DNA from: Boswellia sacra
Taxonomy: Eukaryota > Streptophyta > Magnoliopsida > Sapindales > Burseraceae
Reading direction: 5' to 3'
Assembly (NCBI GenBank): GCA_013180625.2
Contig: SNVD02001362.1
Location: 930,001-994,000 of the forward strand
DNA length: 64,000 nt
The translations under genes and the position numbers were made by a program. This document shows positions 44,464 through 57,428 of this stretch, one piece after another. The stretch's first letter is position 1; every line of letters starts with the position of its first letter. Under the pieces are notes generated by a model. The model had not been told where the DNA came from and did no database searches. It worked only from the letters and a program-made list of their open reading frames with translations.

Positions 44464-47400
44464 ATGGGACGCCAAGATAAGAGGAAAGAAGCTCGGTCGG
44501 CGAAGAATCAAAAGAAACATCAAGCTTGGATTGAGCATCAGGTAGAAGGAAATTTGTTCTTCATTTGGCAATTGTTATGCCTTTTCTGAATTTAAAATGT
44601 AAGTCTGCAATGCATTGATTGCAGAAATCCTGGAAATTGAAGAGAATAGTTGGGGATGTTAAGTCCAAAGATGGTAAGAAATCAAGAGGTTCATTCAAGC
44701 ACACTAATTCCGGGAAAAGTCACAGCTTGGATGAATTGAGTGAGCATAGTAATTCTGGTGGAAGTCAGAGCTTGAAGGAATTGAGTGAGAAAGCTGAGGT
44801 GAAGTAGTCTATTTCAACCAAGATGGTGAAAGAAAAGAGGGATTATGATAAGAAAGCTCGGAAAACAAAGTTTGAAGAGTTTCTTGAAATGGATATGCCA
44901 AATGCCAGTATGAGTGCATGTGAAGATTTGGAATTGGAGAGGAAACTTGCAAAGAAACTCAAGGTGAAGAATGGGAAATTGAGGGAAGAGGATGATGGTA
45001 TAGACAAGTTACTTGAAGGAATATCATCTGTTTTTGATTCATTAGAAGAAGAAGAGGTCTTTTATGCTGAAGAACTTCCTGTCAAAATGAAACATAAAAA
45101 GCAGAAGTCATTGGAGCAGGGGCTGGAAGTTGAGGTTGAAGGTGTTTTAGAAGTTGAAGTGCCCGAATCTGAAGAAAACAGTGGTGCAGAAGTATATTTG
45201 GACGAAGTTCCAGCCAAGGAGCCTTGACGTAAGACGAAGAAGAAGAAGAAGAAGAAGAAGAGAAAGTTGTCAGAGCAAGGACAAGAAGACAATGTGGTTG
45301 CTGAGACTGAGATTGATGACTCCAATCCTATGGAAAACCATAATGCAAAGGTGCCTTTGGTGGAAAGTGCTGCCAGGGCACCTGCATTGGAAAGCAGTGT
45401 AAAATATGTTGCTCCACACTTGAGATTCCGTGCAGGAAATAAGTCTGAGGCACATGCTCAAGTCCACAGAAGGGTTCGAGGTACGCAACTGAGCTTTTGT
45501 TTGCACTGTGGAACTTGAATATTGAAACCTAAACTGCTTAATTTTTTAAACGTCTCAGGTCTTTTGAATAGACTGTCAGAATCTAATGTGGAATCAATTA
45601 CTGGAGAAATGTCCATGATCTTGAGTGTATGTTGTCATTACTCTCTTTAAAACTTAGCATATTTCTCCAACTTTTCTATATGATGTGATAGTGGAATCTT
45701 ATTAGGAGGATGATTGCATCTGTTCTTTTGAATACTCAGTCTGTACATGCTGACACTGTTTGAAAGAATTAAAGTTTTAAAAATTTTCATAATCATGTGG
45801 TCCAACTTTTGACTCATTAGGCCTGATTGGTTAGAACAGTACTCTTTGGATGGCTGATTTGTATTTGGGCTGGTACACATAATTAATTTGTTTTTATTGT
45901 GTTTACATTTACATTGCAGACTAAATTTTCTTCTCAAGAAAAGTAATGACAATAATATTAATACTCTTCATTTCTTTCATCACATTGCAGCTAAGCAATT
46001 AAATATGCAGTTGTTGATCAAGATTTATATCTTAACTCTCATCTCCCCTGTTTAGAGTCTGTTGGCCGCAGCGTTGGTTCTCAAATCATTAGTGAAGAGG
46101 TTTTGGCATCTTGTTCTAGTGGTCCTCGTGGCAATGAACAGTTGAGTTTTTTCTTGTGTAATTTATTATAACTTTTTTTTTATATATACGTTGTTCCACA
46201 AAAGTTATTTATTTCTTCTCTTCATTTGGGTTTTTTCTTATCTCTGTTTAATTTTACTGAAGAACAATTTTGGATTAATTTTTTCCACCATTTTGCTGAT
46301 TTGTCAGTAATGAATCTGCATTATAATGGTCCTTTATTCTTTCAAGGAAATCTGTGTGTAGCCAATAGATTTTGGCTAAATGTAAGTGACTTTTTGATGT
46401 TCCATATGTAGATATGCTGCTGTTTTTGCAGCATTTGTTGCAGGGATGGCTTCTACAGTTGGGATTGACTTCAGTGCAAAACTTATGGCTTCATTAGCTA
46501 AAGCTTTTGAGGTTTGCCTTACAAATTGGATGAGAAATTTCATATTCCTTTTTAAAGTTATGATTGGTTAAAAAAAATCGAAGATAAATTAAACATAGTC
46601 TTGAGAGGCAATGCTTCTTACATCATTGAGCTCTGATGATCAAATCAGTTGTGTGCTTTTCTGAAAACTCAAAGTTTTTGTAAGCACATATTGCCGAAAT
46701 TTTAAAAATTAGCTGAAACGTTTTTTATTTTATTTTATTTTGTTTCCAGAATGAATATCATAAGGAAGACAATCTTTCTTTGCGTAATATCACTCTCTTG
46801 CTGTCTTACTTATGCATATTTGGAGTTTGCTCAAGGTGAGTTATCTGCACTAAACGGGAACTTAACATTGCCTATACATAAATTTTTTTTAATCATAAAA
46901 TTAGTTCATTTTTGGAGATAAGATTATGTGCCCATGATCATGGTTCTGGCAACTGCCTAGTGTTGCCAACAGTTTTTAGATAGTGAATGCCTAACTGGAG
47001 CTTCATACTCCAGAAACAGTATTGAACTTGGAACTTCCCCTTCTGCTTAAAAACAAAGCTTAATCTCTTTGGAAACTGCTTGGTTTCTCCAACAACTTTA
47101 GTAGCCTGGTTCTTAGATAGAGCTTCTTTGGTCATACAGATTGATGCTTGATATTGTACGTTGTATAGATATAAGTTTTGGCCTGAGAGTTTGATTGAAA
47201 TCTATTTCAACTAGCATTTTCTTGATATTTCAAGTGTTGGACAATTAGCAGTCCTTCTAATTATGTTTTTCAGTGAGTTGATATATGACTTCCTCATCAC
47301 TTTGAGCAAGCGGTTGACCGAGATTGATGTCTCTACTATCTTGACTGTTTTGCAATGTAAGTCTTGTGTCAACTATTAATATTCTTTTTCTTTACATATG

Positions 47401-49905
47401 CTGGTCATCTTTTGTTAGTTCTAGTCATTTATAGTTCATCTGTAAGTTTCATCTGGTATCCCTGAAAATCCACTCTTTGATACAGGACTGCATTTCAACT
47501 TCCCGAAAGTGTTTATCTTTTAACAAATGTTATCCTTTAAGTCATTTCTATTTATTCTTTTCCTGCAGGAACTGTTGGTTGCACACCAATAGTAGTATTA
47601 GTGTTATTGTACTGAAATTATCAAAATCAGTGAGCCAGAATATGTTTTATAATATGAACTCATGTTGATTATTGAATAGGCTGTGGGATAAAACTAAGGG
47701 GTGATGATCCTGCTTCTATGAAAGACTTTATTCTCAGTGTCCAGAATAGGGTGAAGGAGTTGAAAGCATCCTCTGGAGACGGCCAGAAAAATATAAATGG
47801 CAAAAGGGTATACTGTTTATGACGTTATCTAATTTGCAGACCTTTTTGTTATCTCTTTGCTGGTAATTTGATGATATCTTGTTTGGTAATTCATGCAGAT
47901 GGAGTTCATGCTTGAAACCATATGTGACATCAAGAACAACAAGAGAAGGCCTAAGGAGGATACTGTACAGCATGTGCGGATCAAGAAATGGCTGCAAAAG
48001 GTGTTCCTACTTAAGAATTTTTTTTTCTTTTGGTTCACTTTCATGCTTTGAAGTCAAACTTCTCACCATTTCATAGGAAAGCTGGAACATATGCGGGCGC
48101 TTGTTCAGTGATTTTACATACTTTATTTGACATGTCTTTGCTTCAAATCTGAAAACTTTAACTAATATGTTCCCTTTTATTTGCTTGAGAAGTGAGTACT
48201 GACATAGTTATTGACAAAAGTAGAAGACGAAAGGTAAAGTAGTAGGTAACTGAGATTACCTAGTGCTTACTGTCAGCTGTAACCAAGTCAAATAATAAAT
48301 ATAGGATGTCTATCAGGCATGGGGAAGGTTGGCATTTTTCAGTTATTGGCAAGATATTGAGAAACAGAAATTGACACAGGATGGTATTTTAAGTTATTAC
48401 ATAATATTTCGTCATTGAACTTGTGTACATGAGTTTTTCTCATTTTTATTATTCTCTAGTGTAATGTGCCTTGATATTCTCAGTTAATGGTTGAAGACAT
48501 TTTGATAATGGGACTCAAGTGGAGCAAGCTGGTTGACCCTGACAAAAAGGGCCAGTGGTGGTTGTCGGGAGATATGGCTGCCAAAACAGAAACTGTGGAA
48601 GAGGTTGCTAGCACAATTGATAAAGAGCTTCTTGAAGCCCAGAAAATGCTGCAACTTGCTGCTGCACAGAGGATGAATACTGATGCTAGAAGGGCAATCT
48701 TTTGTATCATAATGAGTGGTGAGGACTACATTGATGCATTTGAAAAGCTCTTAAGAATGGATTTGCCTGCAAAACAGGTGAGTTTCTCTTGATTTCTTTC
48801 TCCACTTCAATTTCTTTTAATTGTTTTTGTTTAATCTTGTAGTACTTGTTTGTCTCTACAGGATCGAGAGATTATACGGGTTCTTGTGGAGTGTTGTTTA
48901 CAGGAGAAAGTTTTTAATAAATATTACACTATCCTGGCGTCCAAATTGTGTGAGCATGACAAAAACCACAAGTTTACTTTACAGGTATAATTCTCTCCGT
49001 TCTTGAAGATTTGGTCAATATAATTATAGAAACACTAAAGAAGAACAAGATATAAAGAGCCGTTTATGGGGCCTGGGTCCATTGGTAATATTAAATAAGA
49101 ACAAGTATAAGTTCAAGATCTGCATGAAAAATTGTCTGAGTTTTTCCCTGACTTTGCTGGTTCAACAGAATTTGAAATACCTTGACCTTTTTCAAGCCGG
49201 TCTGTTTCAAATAACAATGATTTGAATCGCTTCTTACTACAGTATACCTGTTGGCCAATAGTATTACCAAGAGTGGAGAGACTGCCCCTTACGAGCACTG
49301 TACAATTACTTAAAAACTTATAAATTTATGCTGCATGACTTTTTTTTTTTTTAAACAGAGATTACCAGTTCTGCTGTTTTTATAACATTTTATGCTGTGA
49401 ATTTTCATTAGCGATTTTGAGGAAGTCATTTTTCTTATTGCAGTTCTTGAGATTGTAGAAGCTATTGCTTTTCGCTTCTTTGTCCATTCTTTCTAACCTT
49501 CCATTACTAATATGATTACAGTTTTGTCTCTGGGACCACTTCAAGGAGCTGGATTCAATGCAGCTTATAAGATCAATGCACCTAGCCAAATTTGTTGCAG
49601 AGATGGTTGCCACTTTTACTCTCTCCCTTTCAGTTTTGAAAAGTATCGACTTCAGTGACTCCAGTCTACTAACTCCGAAAAGGATCATGCATTTTAGGAT
49701 GCTATTTGAGGCCATTTTTGAGTATCCTGATAAGCTTGTCTGGAACATGTTCACACGTGTAGCCGTTACCCCAGAACTTGAAACTCTTCGAAATGGAATC
49801 GAGTTTTTTGTGAAGGAGTATGTTGTGAGCACCAACAAGAAGCTTCATAACAAATTCAAGGTTGCAAAGAAAGCCCTTAATAATGCAGAAGGAATCCTAA
49901 TGTGA
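44464..49905 (+). CDS. NOM1: NOM1/Sgd1-like nucleolar MIF4G-MA3 protein, two in-frame stops in exon 2
   Basis: Coding exons: 44,464-44,541, 44,625-45,480, 45,559-45,626, 46,058-46,140, 46,412-46,511, 46,750-46,835, 47,274-47,356, 47,680-47,807, 47,899-48,000, 48,484-48,777, 48,862-48,984 and 49,522-49,905; all introns GT-AG, total 2,385 nt (795 codons). Family members act in 40S subunit maturation in the nucleolus. The basic N-terminus (MGRQDKRKEARSAKNQKK) and a Lys run after 45,228 are nuclear-signal-like. The MIF4G domain starts RGLLNRLSESNVESI and spans exons 3-9; the MA3 domain (RRAIFCIIMSGEDYIDAFEKL) spans exons 10-12. TAG at 44,805 and TGA at 45,225 interrupt exon 2 although the frame otherwise stays open with family-like sequence. 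The identity is firm; whether it is active is uncertain. Confidence 0.85.
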
Positions 49906-50739
49906 ATCTGTCTGCTTGTTACATGCTATAGCTTTTTATGCCCGAGGCAAATTTGTAGTTCAATTTTGTGGAGTTTGGTGTTAAATTTCACATGGGAATG
50001 TGCCCGACAAGTCATTAAAATCCAATCACACTGATGGAAGAGTTGATTATTTGTAAGGAAAATAATTTTTGCAAATGGTTGGTTCTTTCATTTTCTCCCA
50101 TTTGCAAATTTCTTATAAACAAGCGCTTGCATCCATGAACTATTCTAGGGGTGTGACCAGAAAGCCAAGATCTGGAAAAAAAAAATGTCATCAAAAACAC
50201 AATTATATGTAATAGCACCATGTGATCGAATTGTTTATTGCAACAGCCGATAAGAATAAGAAAAAGCAAATGGATCATACATTTGTTTTTGATATTTTTC
50301 GAAAGAACATGTTTTGTAATTCTATAACTTCGGAAAGAAACAAATATGCTTCCATCAGCTTCGGTTCGTTCGCAGTTTCTGATCGAACAAATTTAACTAC
50401 GTAAGTTGTGGGTCGGACTAAACTAAGGCCATTTAAATTTCACATTCATATATGGCACCAGCCTTAAATAAACATATTATTCACAACGCAGAAACTGAGT
50501 ACAGAAGCAGAAAACAAAAATATCAAAACTAGCTTATGAATCTTGGAAATGTTTGTTAGATAAGATGTCGCATCGACTCACCACATTTTAGCTAGTTTCA
50601 CTGACCAAGAAATGAACAAATTAATCATCACTGACCATATGCTATAAAGAAAATTTATTCAGATATGTAATCCTAGGTTTCAATTCTATAATGTGAGCCA
50701 CGAAATGCAACATTATTGGTAGCAACAAAATAAGATAAA
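49906..50739. other. Convergent 3' region between NOM1-like and DRB genes
   Basis: It holds the 3' UTRs of two genes transcribed toward each other. No open frame, repeat or RNA gene is supported. Confidence 0.5.
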
Positions 50740-53700
50740 CTAAGCTAAATTACTGGTTGGATCAGGCCCGAGCTTCACGGCAACCCAATTGTTGTCACTT
50801 CGCACCACTGTGCTGCCCTTGGGAAATTTCATGTTTGGCTTGCTCGGGCAAATTATAATTCTGTTGCACGAAGATGAATCAATTCCAACTGTCAGCCTAA
50901 TACTAGATTCTGGAATGAAATTGGCAGCACAATCAGGAGACGAAGGCTGGGCATTTTCAGGTGTTGGAGGGGCTGATGGCGATGAGTGACATGAGTCAGC
51001 TGAAGATGATTCTCCATTTTGAGTGGTGATGATTTCTGGTTGTGGAAATGCATCAAGGAAATGCTGACTGCCGAATTCAGCATTCCCTGCAATCCATTTG
51101 GAATAGAATGCTCTGAGAGACAAGGATGAAACGGATTCATAATATTCTCACTGTTAGAACTACATCACATAGTTCATTTCAAGCAAAAATAACGATGTAT
51201 AGTCAATTTCAAGCAAAAATAAAGCTATAAGTAATTGACAACCATCAAGAAAAATTGCAATTGAGGACAAATTTTCAAGCTGATAACTGAATCTTTCCAA
51301 TTTCTTCTAATGTTAATCTTACCCTATTATCAATATTATTTAAAAGATAACACTCTATAAACCATGCAAAGTTTTGTTCAGTAACAAATACTTTAGTTCA
51401 ATATAAACAAATTTGCAAAAAAGCTTTTAAAAATATTCGACTATTAAATTATAGTCCACACTGTAAATTATAAATAACGTAAAAACTGATTTTACATATG
51501 AATCTGAATTTTCTATGATTATTAAAATTTAATCCAGACATAAATACATCTGCACAGATATTATGACATTATTGAGAAAATTGTCAGGGAGAACTACAGG
51601 AGGTAGAATCAAATACTTGGACACTGTAAGCACACCCTCACCACCAAGGGCATATTTTTGCCTCACATGCATTGTGCATGGGGTGTAGCCAGTCCATGCT
51701 CCTCGTGGGAAAACAAGCGTCACAAGCCCCCGTACAAAAATGGAAATCTAACAAAAGAGCTTGCTCCCATTGTCTTGGAGTTGGACATGATTCATGGTCA
51801 TTTTTAGTTGGTGACCAATTTCTTCAGGGGACTATGGCCACTTTTAGGCCAAGGGAGTTTTAGGCAACAAGAGTAGGTCTTCATAAATATGTAACTTCCA
51901 CATTCGCCACCAAATATTGAAGTATATGCATATAATTCCTCAAAGAGTTGAGAGAAGAATGTCAAATCAAATGTCATGTTCATGAACATAAATTTCATTC
52001 CCAAGGGATCGTCAAACTAAAATGAAGATGAGAGATGGAATATAAAAACATGAGAAATTGCCTAAATATTTTCTCAGAGTTAGAGAGAAGAACATCAAAT
52101 CAAATGTCATGTTCATGAACTTGATGGTATTTCCCAAGGGATCGATGAACTAAAATGAAGATGAGTTCTTAAAATTGTGAATAACTAGCTTATTAATATC
52201 ATAGGCACAAAGGAATTTCTAGTATGGTCTGCTTCTGTGTTCAAATAAATAAGGATTTGAAGGAAGTTGTATAAATAAATTGTATGCATTTTTTTTTTCT
52301 CGGTTTGGTGCTAATAAGAGTCGAACCAGACCTAATGTCTCTTAGATATCAGAGCCAAGTGACTTTGCCACTGAGCCAATCCCTTGGGTTTAAATAAGTT
52401 GTATGCAATTATTAACAATTGAGTTATCTTAAAATGTTAAGCAGCTAAAAGAATGTATTTGATGTAAACTTACGATTGAAGGAAGCTAAACTCATTTATG
52501 AAGGATAAAACATTTCTTAAAATAGTAAACTTGCTTTTAACAACTTTCTAATTTTAGAGTCCTATCATGTGCCCTAAGGACAAATATTAAGATAACCCTT
52601 AACGATTTCACACATTAAAAAGCATTACATTAACTCTTATCAGATTGGACTAATAATTATACCTGTAACTTTATTCTTTTACAACTAACATCTAATTTCT
52701 GGTCAATCAGCTTTAACATTAAGGATTGTGAAAGAGGTATGAGAGCTTGTGCTGACAAAAAGAAATTGTGTGCAGTGCCAGACCAGTTAAAATCAAAGGA
52801 TTCACAGATAATAAACACATCTCATATTTAGCTATAGCAATATATAGTAGTGGCGGAGTGCTAGCAACACTCTCTTCCTCACTCTCTACCTCTAGTGTTG
52901 ATACGTGTCCACAAAAGTTTTATTAAATCAAAATAATGGCAAGTGAATCATGAGTTCAACAACCAATAATTGCGTTTAGAGATACATGCCAACACATAAC
53001 TCTAGAGAGTGAGAGAAAGAGTAAGGAAGAGAGTGTTACTAGCATTTTTCATAGTAGTAAGTGCTATAGAGCTTCAAGAAAACTTCACCTCTATCCTCTT
53101 CGGCTTGCACTATAGGAATTGGCCTTGTATTAAGAACCATGCAGCCTGCAGATCGATCATTCTGAGGCAGATCAGCAGTGGCATTTGATTGTGAGCTGGA
53201 AGATGGGTAGTCAGCCTGTGGGTGATGGCCAGTTGAAAGAACTGTTGATCTCTGATTAGGTTTACTTGAAGCTGAAAGAAAAATGAAAAGTCATGGACTA
53301 AATTAGATTGACATTATCTGTAAATATTCAGAGTTTCATTTCATAAACCCAGCGTATCATATGATCTACCCCCTATTTCAATGCCACTGCACTCATTCTG
53401 CTCAGGAAACATGTTTTAAATTTACGGAGTCAGAAGAAACTAAAATGGGCAGACAGGTTCTCAACCAAAGCTAATCCCTTATGTGATTATTCATGAAAAT
53501 TATCAAGGCTAAAATAAAAAATTCATTAAATGTCTAAGGTAAATGAAGGTAAACTGTGTCATTTTGTTGGTCAATTTGGGTAAAACGGCCATTAATGTCT
53601 ACAATCCTTAATATGGGAGGTCTCAGCCCATTTTTCAAATCTGGGACGTTTCAGTGAAATTTTACCAAAAACATATGAAATGCACAATTTGGCAAAAGCA

Positions 53701-53805
53701 GTGTACCATGAATAGTTTGATCATGCTAAGAACTTGTAAGAATTAGATGTCCATAAAACGCACGTTTCAATGTGTTCCATGGGTCAATTTATGATTATAT
53801 ATAAC

Positions 53806-53846
<41 letters not shown>

Positions 53847-56800
53847 TAGAAGCATTAATTAGAGGACATTAACTCAGGGCTAATATCAACTTTATAACAA
53901 ATAACTGCAGGAAGGGTAAAAAAAATAAACATATACATACATATACGCTCTTTGAGAGTCATGTATGCTACTTTTGCTGCAGTCATCTCTGCTTGCTTCT
54001 TTGTCCGTGCTCCCTGTCCAGTAAAAACCTCTCCTTCTACCTCCACAGTTGATACAAAAGAAGGTATATGAGGTTCACCAGATTGGTTTGTATTATAAAC
54101 TGGCAAAGCATAACCTTCTTTCTGAGCCAATTCTTGTAAAAGGTTCTTGTAGAGAGCAGAGTCATTCTGGAAATGTATACATAACATATATAAACAGAAA
54201 GAAAGCATATAAATGAAAATTTATATATACATAAACATGTACAACAATTCAAACATTCAAAACTCTAAAACTCATGGCTTAACATTAAAAAATTTAGAAG
54301 ACTACCCCTTGAACTCCATCTGGTGACAATGAAATTAGAGCAACTTTTGCTGCTTCATTTTCAGCTTCCTTTAATGTGGGGAAAAACTCCTGACTCTCAT
54401 AAGTTTGTCCATTAAGTGTGATCCTACACTTGAAGCGACTAGCATGGGGGGGACCTTCTCGCTCACAAGAATATGTAGGAAGAGCCAGATTTCTCTTTTG
54501 AGCGTAGCTCTGCAACTGGTTCTTGTACAGGTGTAACGTATCTATAATCCAGGAATCACTAAAAACTATATGTCACTTTATCACTTAATGGAAACAAAAG
54601 ATATAGTTCTTTGTGTGTGTGTGTGTGTGTGTGTGTTTTTTTTTTTTTTTTGAATTTTTTGCACAGATGAAAAACCCAAAGTTTTTCCAATATCTAGGAA
54701 CTTGGTAGGATGCCATGTTAATTAAAATGTCCAGAAGCATAGGGATGATAGCAAACAGGTTTCAAGCCAGAAGGCACAACCTTACACTCAGTTCAGCCTC
54801 ATACCTCAAAATTGGGGACCAACATTTCTATTGATACCCACTATAATTTGAAACGTCTTCAACCTTAAAGAAAAGTTGTAGACAAAAACAAACTAGACTC
54901 CAACTTCGAAGTTTTTTTTTTTTTTTTCGAGTACAAGAGACTCCAACTTCAAATTAAGTTGTAAATTACAACTTGAATATGCAAGAATGAGATGCATGAT
55001 TCATATTGAGGTACAACTTGGAAGTAGACCCACTCAACAGCTCATTACAAATGCTTAATTTTTTCCCCTGTACATTAACATTAAGAACTTTTTCAACCTT
55101 TAAACTTTTGACAAGGCAGTGACAGAGAATCAGCCCAAAAAAAAAAAAAAAAGGAACAAGGAATGGTCAATATATCATGCTAAACCTGAAGCAACGTAAA
55201 TATTTGAAGAAAACAAGAAAAGATAATAAGTAAAATTATTTCTCTGACCTCTTGATCTGTGAACATCTTGGACAGCTGAGATTGCATTGACATGAGAAGT
55301 TTGATCTGTTTCACATAAACAGGAGTAGAATTATGATTTATGATCAATGAACATTAGGCCAGAACAAGTGAAGCAAAGAATGAACTAATGAAAACTAAAA
55401 AAGCAAACTTGTGTGATTTTTTTATGTTAACTATCAAAAGAAATAAGCATAAGAGGATAAGAAAAGAGATGATAATTAAAATTAGTTTTCCGACCTCTCA
55501 GTCCAAAAACAGAACTGCCTACTGAGGTGATTGCACTGACCTGAGGAGCCCGATCTGCATCTATTATGCAGTAATAATGCATGATATATTAACATTGAGC
55601 CCAAACTAATGAAGTAGATTTCTGATAAAAAAAAAAATAAGGATAAGAACATATATAACAACAAAAATTATTTTTCTGACCTCTTAATCTGCAAATATCT
55701 TTGACAACTGGGGTGCTAGCACTGACTGGAGGAATTTCATTAGTTACGCTTACACTCATTTGCCCTGTACTAGAACTTGATGAACCTACAGGAAATTATT
55801 AGACCAACCATAATAAGACAAAGTAAAACTTTTTAAGACAAACTTGGTAATTTTGGAGCCGTGTTTCCAACCATCATATTCCATTCATCTTTCAGCTCAT
55901 AAAAGAGAAGTCCAACTCAGAAATTCAAAATTTCCAACAAATGAAATCATTGCAAGCCAAGTTAGGCTCTTACAAATTTAGTGTAGAAGAACTAAAGAGT
56001 TAAACTTGCAAAGCAAATTGATAAAAGAATAATATTACACTTACAAAAATGAGACTAATTAGGATTGATGACATGGCAATCATGCAAAAACTCCATATCA
56101 ATTTGTCCAGGTGAGTTTATAAGTATAGCCACACTCTAACAAGATTTAAATTTTCATCACCCATTCATTAGCGTTTCAGAAATTTAATGAAATTAATATA
56201 ATGTATACAAAAGACAGAATTAAAAAACCTGCACTTTACGAATAGCCATCAATCATTCATGATATCAGCTGAAAAAAAAGACTAAGAACCCAAGTAATGT
56301 ATAAGAATCCAATGGATAAAGTTCCTACGATATGGAGAAGTAGCACATACAGAGTTAACAAACGCAATCAACAAAGTAGTCAAAGGAAAAAAAAGGTCAA
56401 AGCTACATAATTTTTCAGCAAGTAAAATCTGACAAAAATAGGCATTTAATCACAAAATGCAACCTTATTATGGAATGATATCTTAGATTCAACAAACTAA
56501 CAAAAGCATATTAACAAATTACTCAAAGAGGCACAGAATATGGACTCCAACACAATGTGCACCACTATTTTCAAATGCAATGCCTAGAAACAAACCCAAA
56601 CATGCAACATGGCCTCAACTGCCGTTTTAATCTTCTTTTTTCCTATAAGCATTGCCCAATCTCAAGTAATCATAATATAAAATTTTAATGTTCCCTTTCT
56701 ATTCACAATTCTACTAATAACCAAACAGATCATTGCATCAAATTTAACAAAATTTTTGGAATAAAAGAAAAAAAAAATTCAAATTTCAATTTTTGTGCTA

Positions 56801-57337
56801 AACACATCACTTAAAAAAATTTAAAACAAATTTAAAACAAAAAAAAAGAAAAGGAAATGCAACCACAGTTACAAGAACAAGTATCAACTTATAAGGCAAA
56901 TAATCATACACAACTAAATAAATAAAAATTTTCCCGTGTTTCTCAGCAACCAAACAAAACACGTACCTCAAATCTCAAAACATGCAATAACAAAAACAAC
57001 AATTTAATACAACAACTTATAAAATCAAAAGAAGAAACGATTAATCCATCTCGTTTGAAGTCTCACCGTTACCATTAGCAGGAGAGGAGAGAACGGAGGG
57101 TTGAGAGGTGGTAGGGTTGGGAGAAGAGGAGGTGAAATGTTCGAAAGCGAGTCGAGCGGCGTCGTTTTGCGCCTCTTTGGATGATCGGCAGAGATTTTGA
57201 GTGGTGAAGGAATGGTCGTTCACAGTGACGGTCGCTTGAAAGCGAGGATTGTGGTCTGGGCCTTGTTTGGTTGCTGTGTACTCCGGCAAGTTCCATTGCT
57301 TCTGGTGACACAGCTCTTGAAGCCTCGACTTGTACAT
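50740..57337 (-). CDS. Protein with three double-stranded RNA-binding domains (DRB family)
   Basis: Minus-strand exons: 57,337-57,067, 55,785-55,681, 55,560-55,495, 55,305-55,249, 54,541-54,306, 54,166-53,947, 53,271-53,089 and 51,110-50,740; all GT-AG, total 1,509 nt for 502 residues. dsRBD1 is residues 1-70 (MYKSRLQELCHQKQWNLPEY ... AQNDAARLAFEHF), dsRBD2 lies in exon 5 (LYKNQLQSYAQKRNLALPTY ... AENEAAKVALISL) and dsRBD3 in exon 6 (LYKNLLQELAQKEGYALPVY ... AEMTAAKVAYMTL). The C-terminal block NMKFPKGSTVVRSDNNWVAV is typical of plant DRB-like proteins. Such proteins assist Dicer-like enzymes in small-RNA production or bind dsRNA in defence. Three domains is one more than in HYL1/DRB1-5. Exons 2-4 are small symmetric repeats. 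The subfamily is not assigned. Confidence 0.9.
52289..52398 (-). mobile_element. tRNA-derived SINE in DRB intron 7
   Basis: On the minus strand this ~110-bp piece has an A-box-like TGGCTCAGTGGCA (52,378-52,366) and a B-box TGGTTCGACTC (52,328-52,318), spaced as in tRNA-type RNA polymerase III promoters. An A-rich tail follows (52,299-52,289). TTGTATGCA flanks both ends (52,280-52,288 and 52,399-52,407), a 9-bp duplication. It is too short and lacks an acceptor stem, so it is not a tRNA gene. Confidence 0.7.
52852..53050. mobile_element. MITE in DRB intron 7 with 8-bp duplication
   Basis: The inverted ends share TGCTAG(C/T)AACACTCTCTTCC and a purine-rich GAGAGTGAGAG zone. ATAGTAGT flanks both sides (52,844-52,851 and 53,051-53,058), consistent with hAT-type insertion. 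It ends about 40 bp downstream of exon 7. Confidence 0.72.
53809..53842. repeat. AT microsatellite
   Basis: A (TA/AT)17 run within intron 6 of the DRB gene. Confidence 0.9.
54612..54651. repeat. TG microsatellite and T-run
   Basis: A TG dinucleotide run of about 25 bp followed by about 15 T bases in DRB intron 4. It is likely variable in length. Confidence 0.85.
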
Positions 57338-57416
57338 TTTTTAGTTTCTGTTTGTTTTTGCTTTCTGTGTTGCCACTGTGTTCACCTCTGGATTTTGCTT
57401 TTGTTTTGTTTTATGT

Positions 57417-57428
57417 ATTTATTTATAG
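57417..57428 (-). promoter_or_regulatory. TATA box of the DRB gene
   Basis: TATAAATAAATA on the minus strand, about 85 bp upstream of the ATG at 57,337. It leaves a short leader with no visible intron. Confidence 0.55.

Noticed and set aside
44799..45230. Hidden intron that would remove both NOM1-like stop codons
   Set aside because: A fair donor exists (GAG|GTGAAG) but no pyrimidine-rich acceptor precedes the Lys run, and the bypassed DNA reads as conserved-looking acidic coding sequence. It is left as a test, not a model.
49060..49330. Possible second SINE in the last NOM1-like intron (GGGCCTGGGTCCATTGG, AAGTTCAAGATCTGCA)
   Set aside because: The box-like words are weak, spacing is uncertain and no target duplication or tail could be fixed.
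52300..52390. tRNA gene in the DRB intron
   Set aside because: A and B boxes exist, but there is no acceptor stem, no complete cloverleaf, an A-rich tail and a target duplication. It is a SINE.
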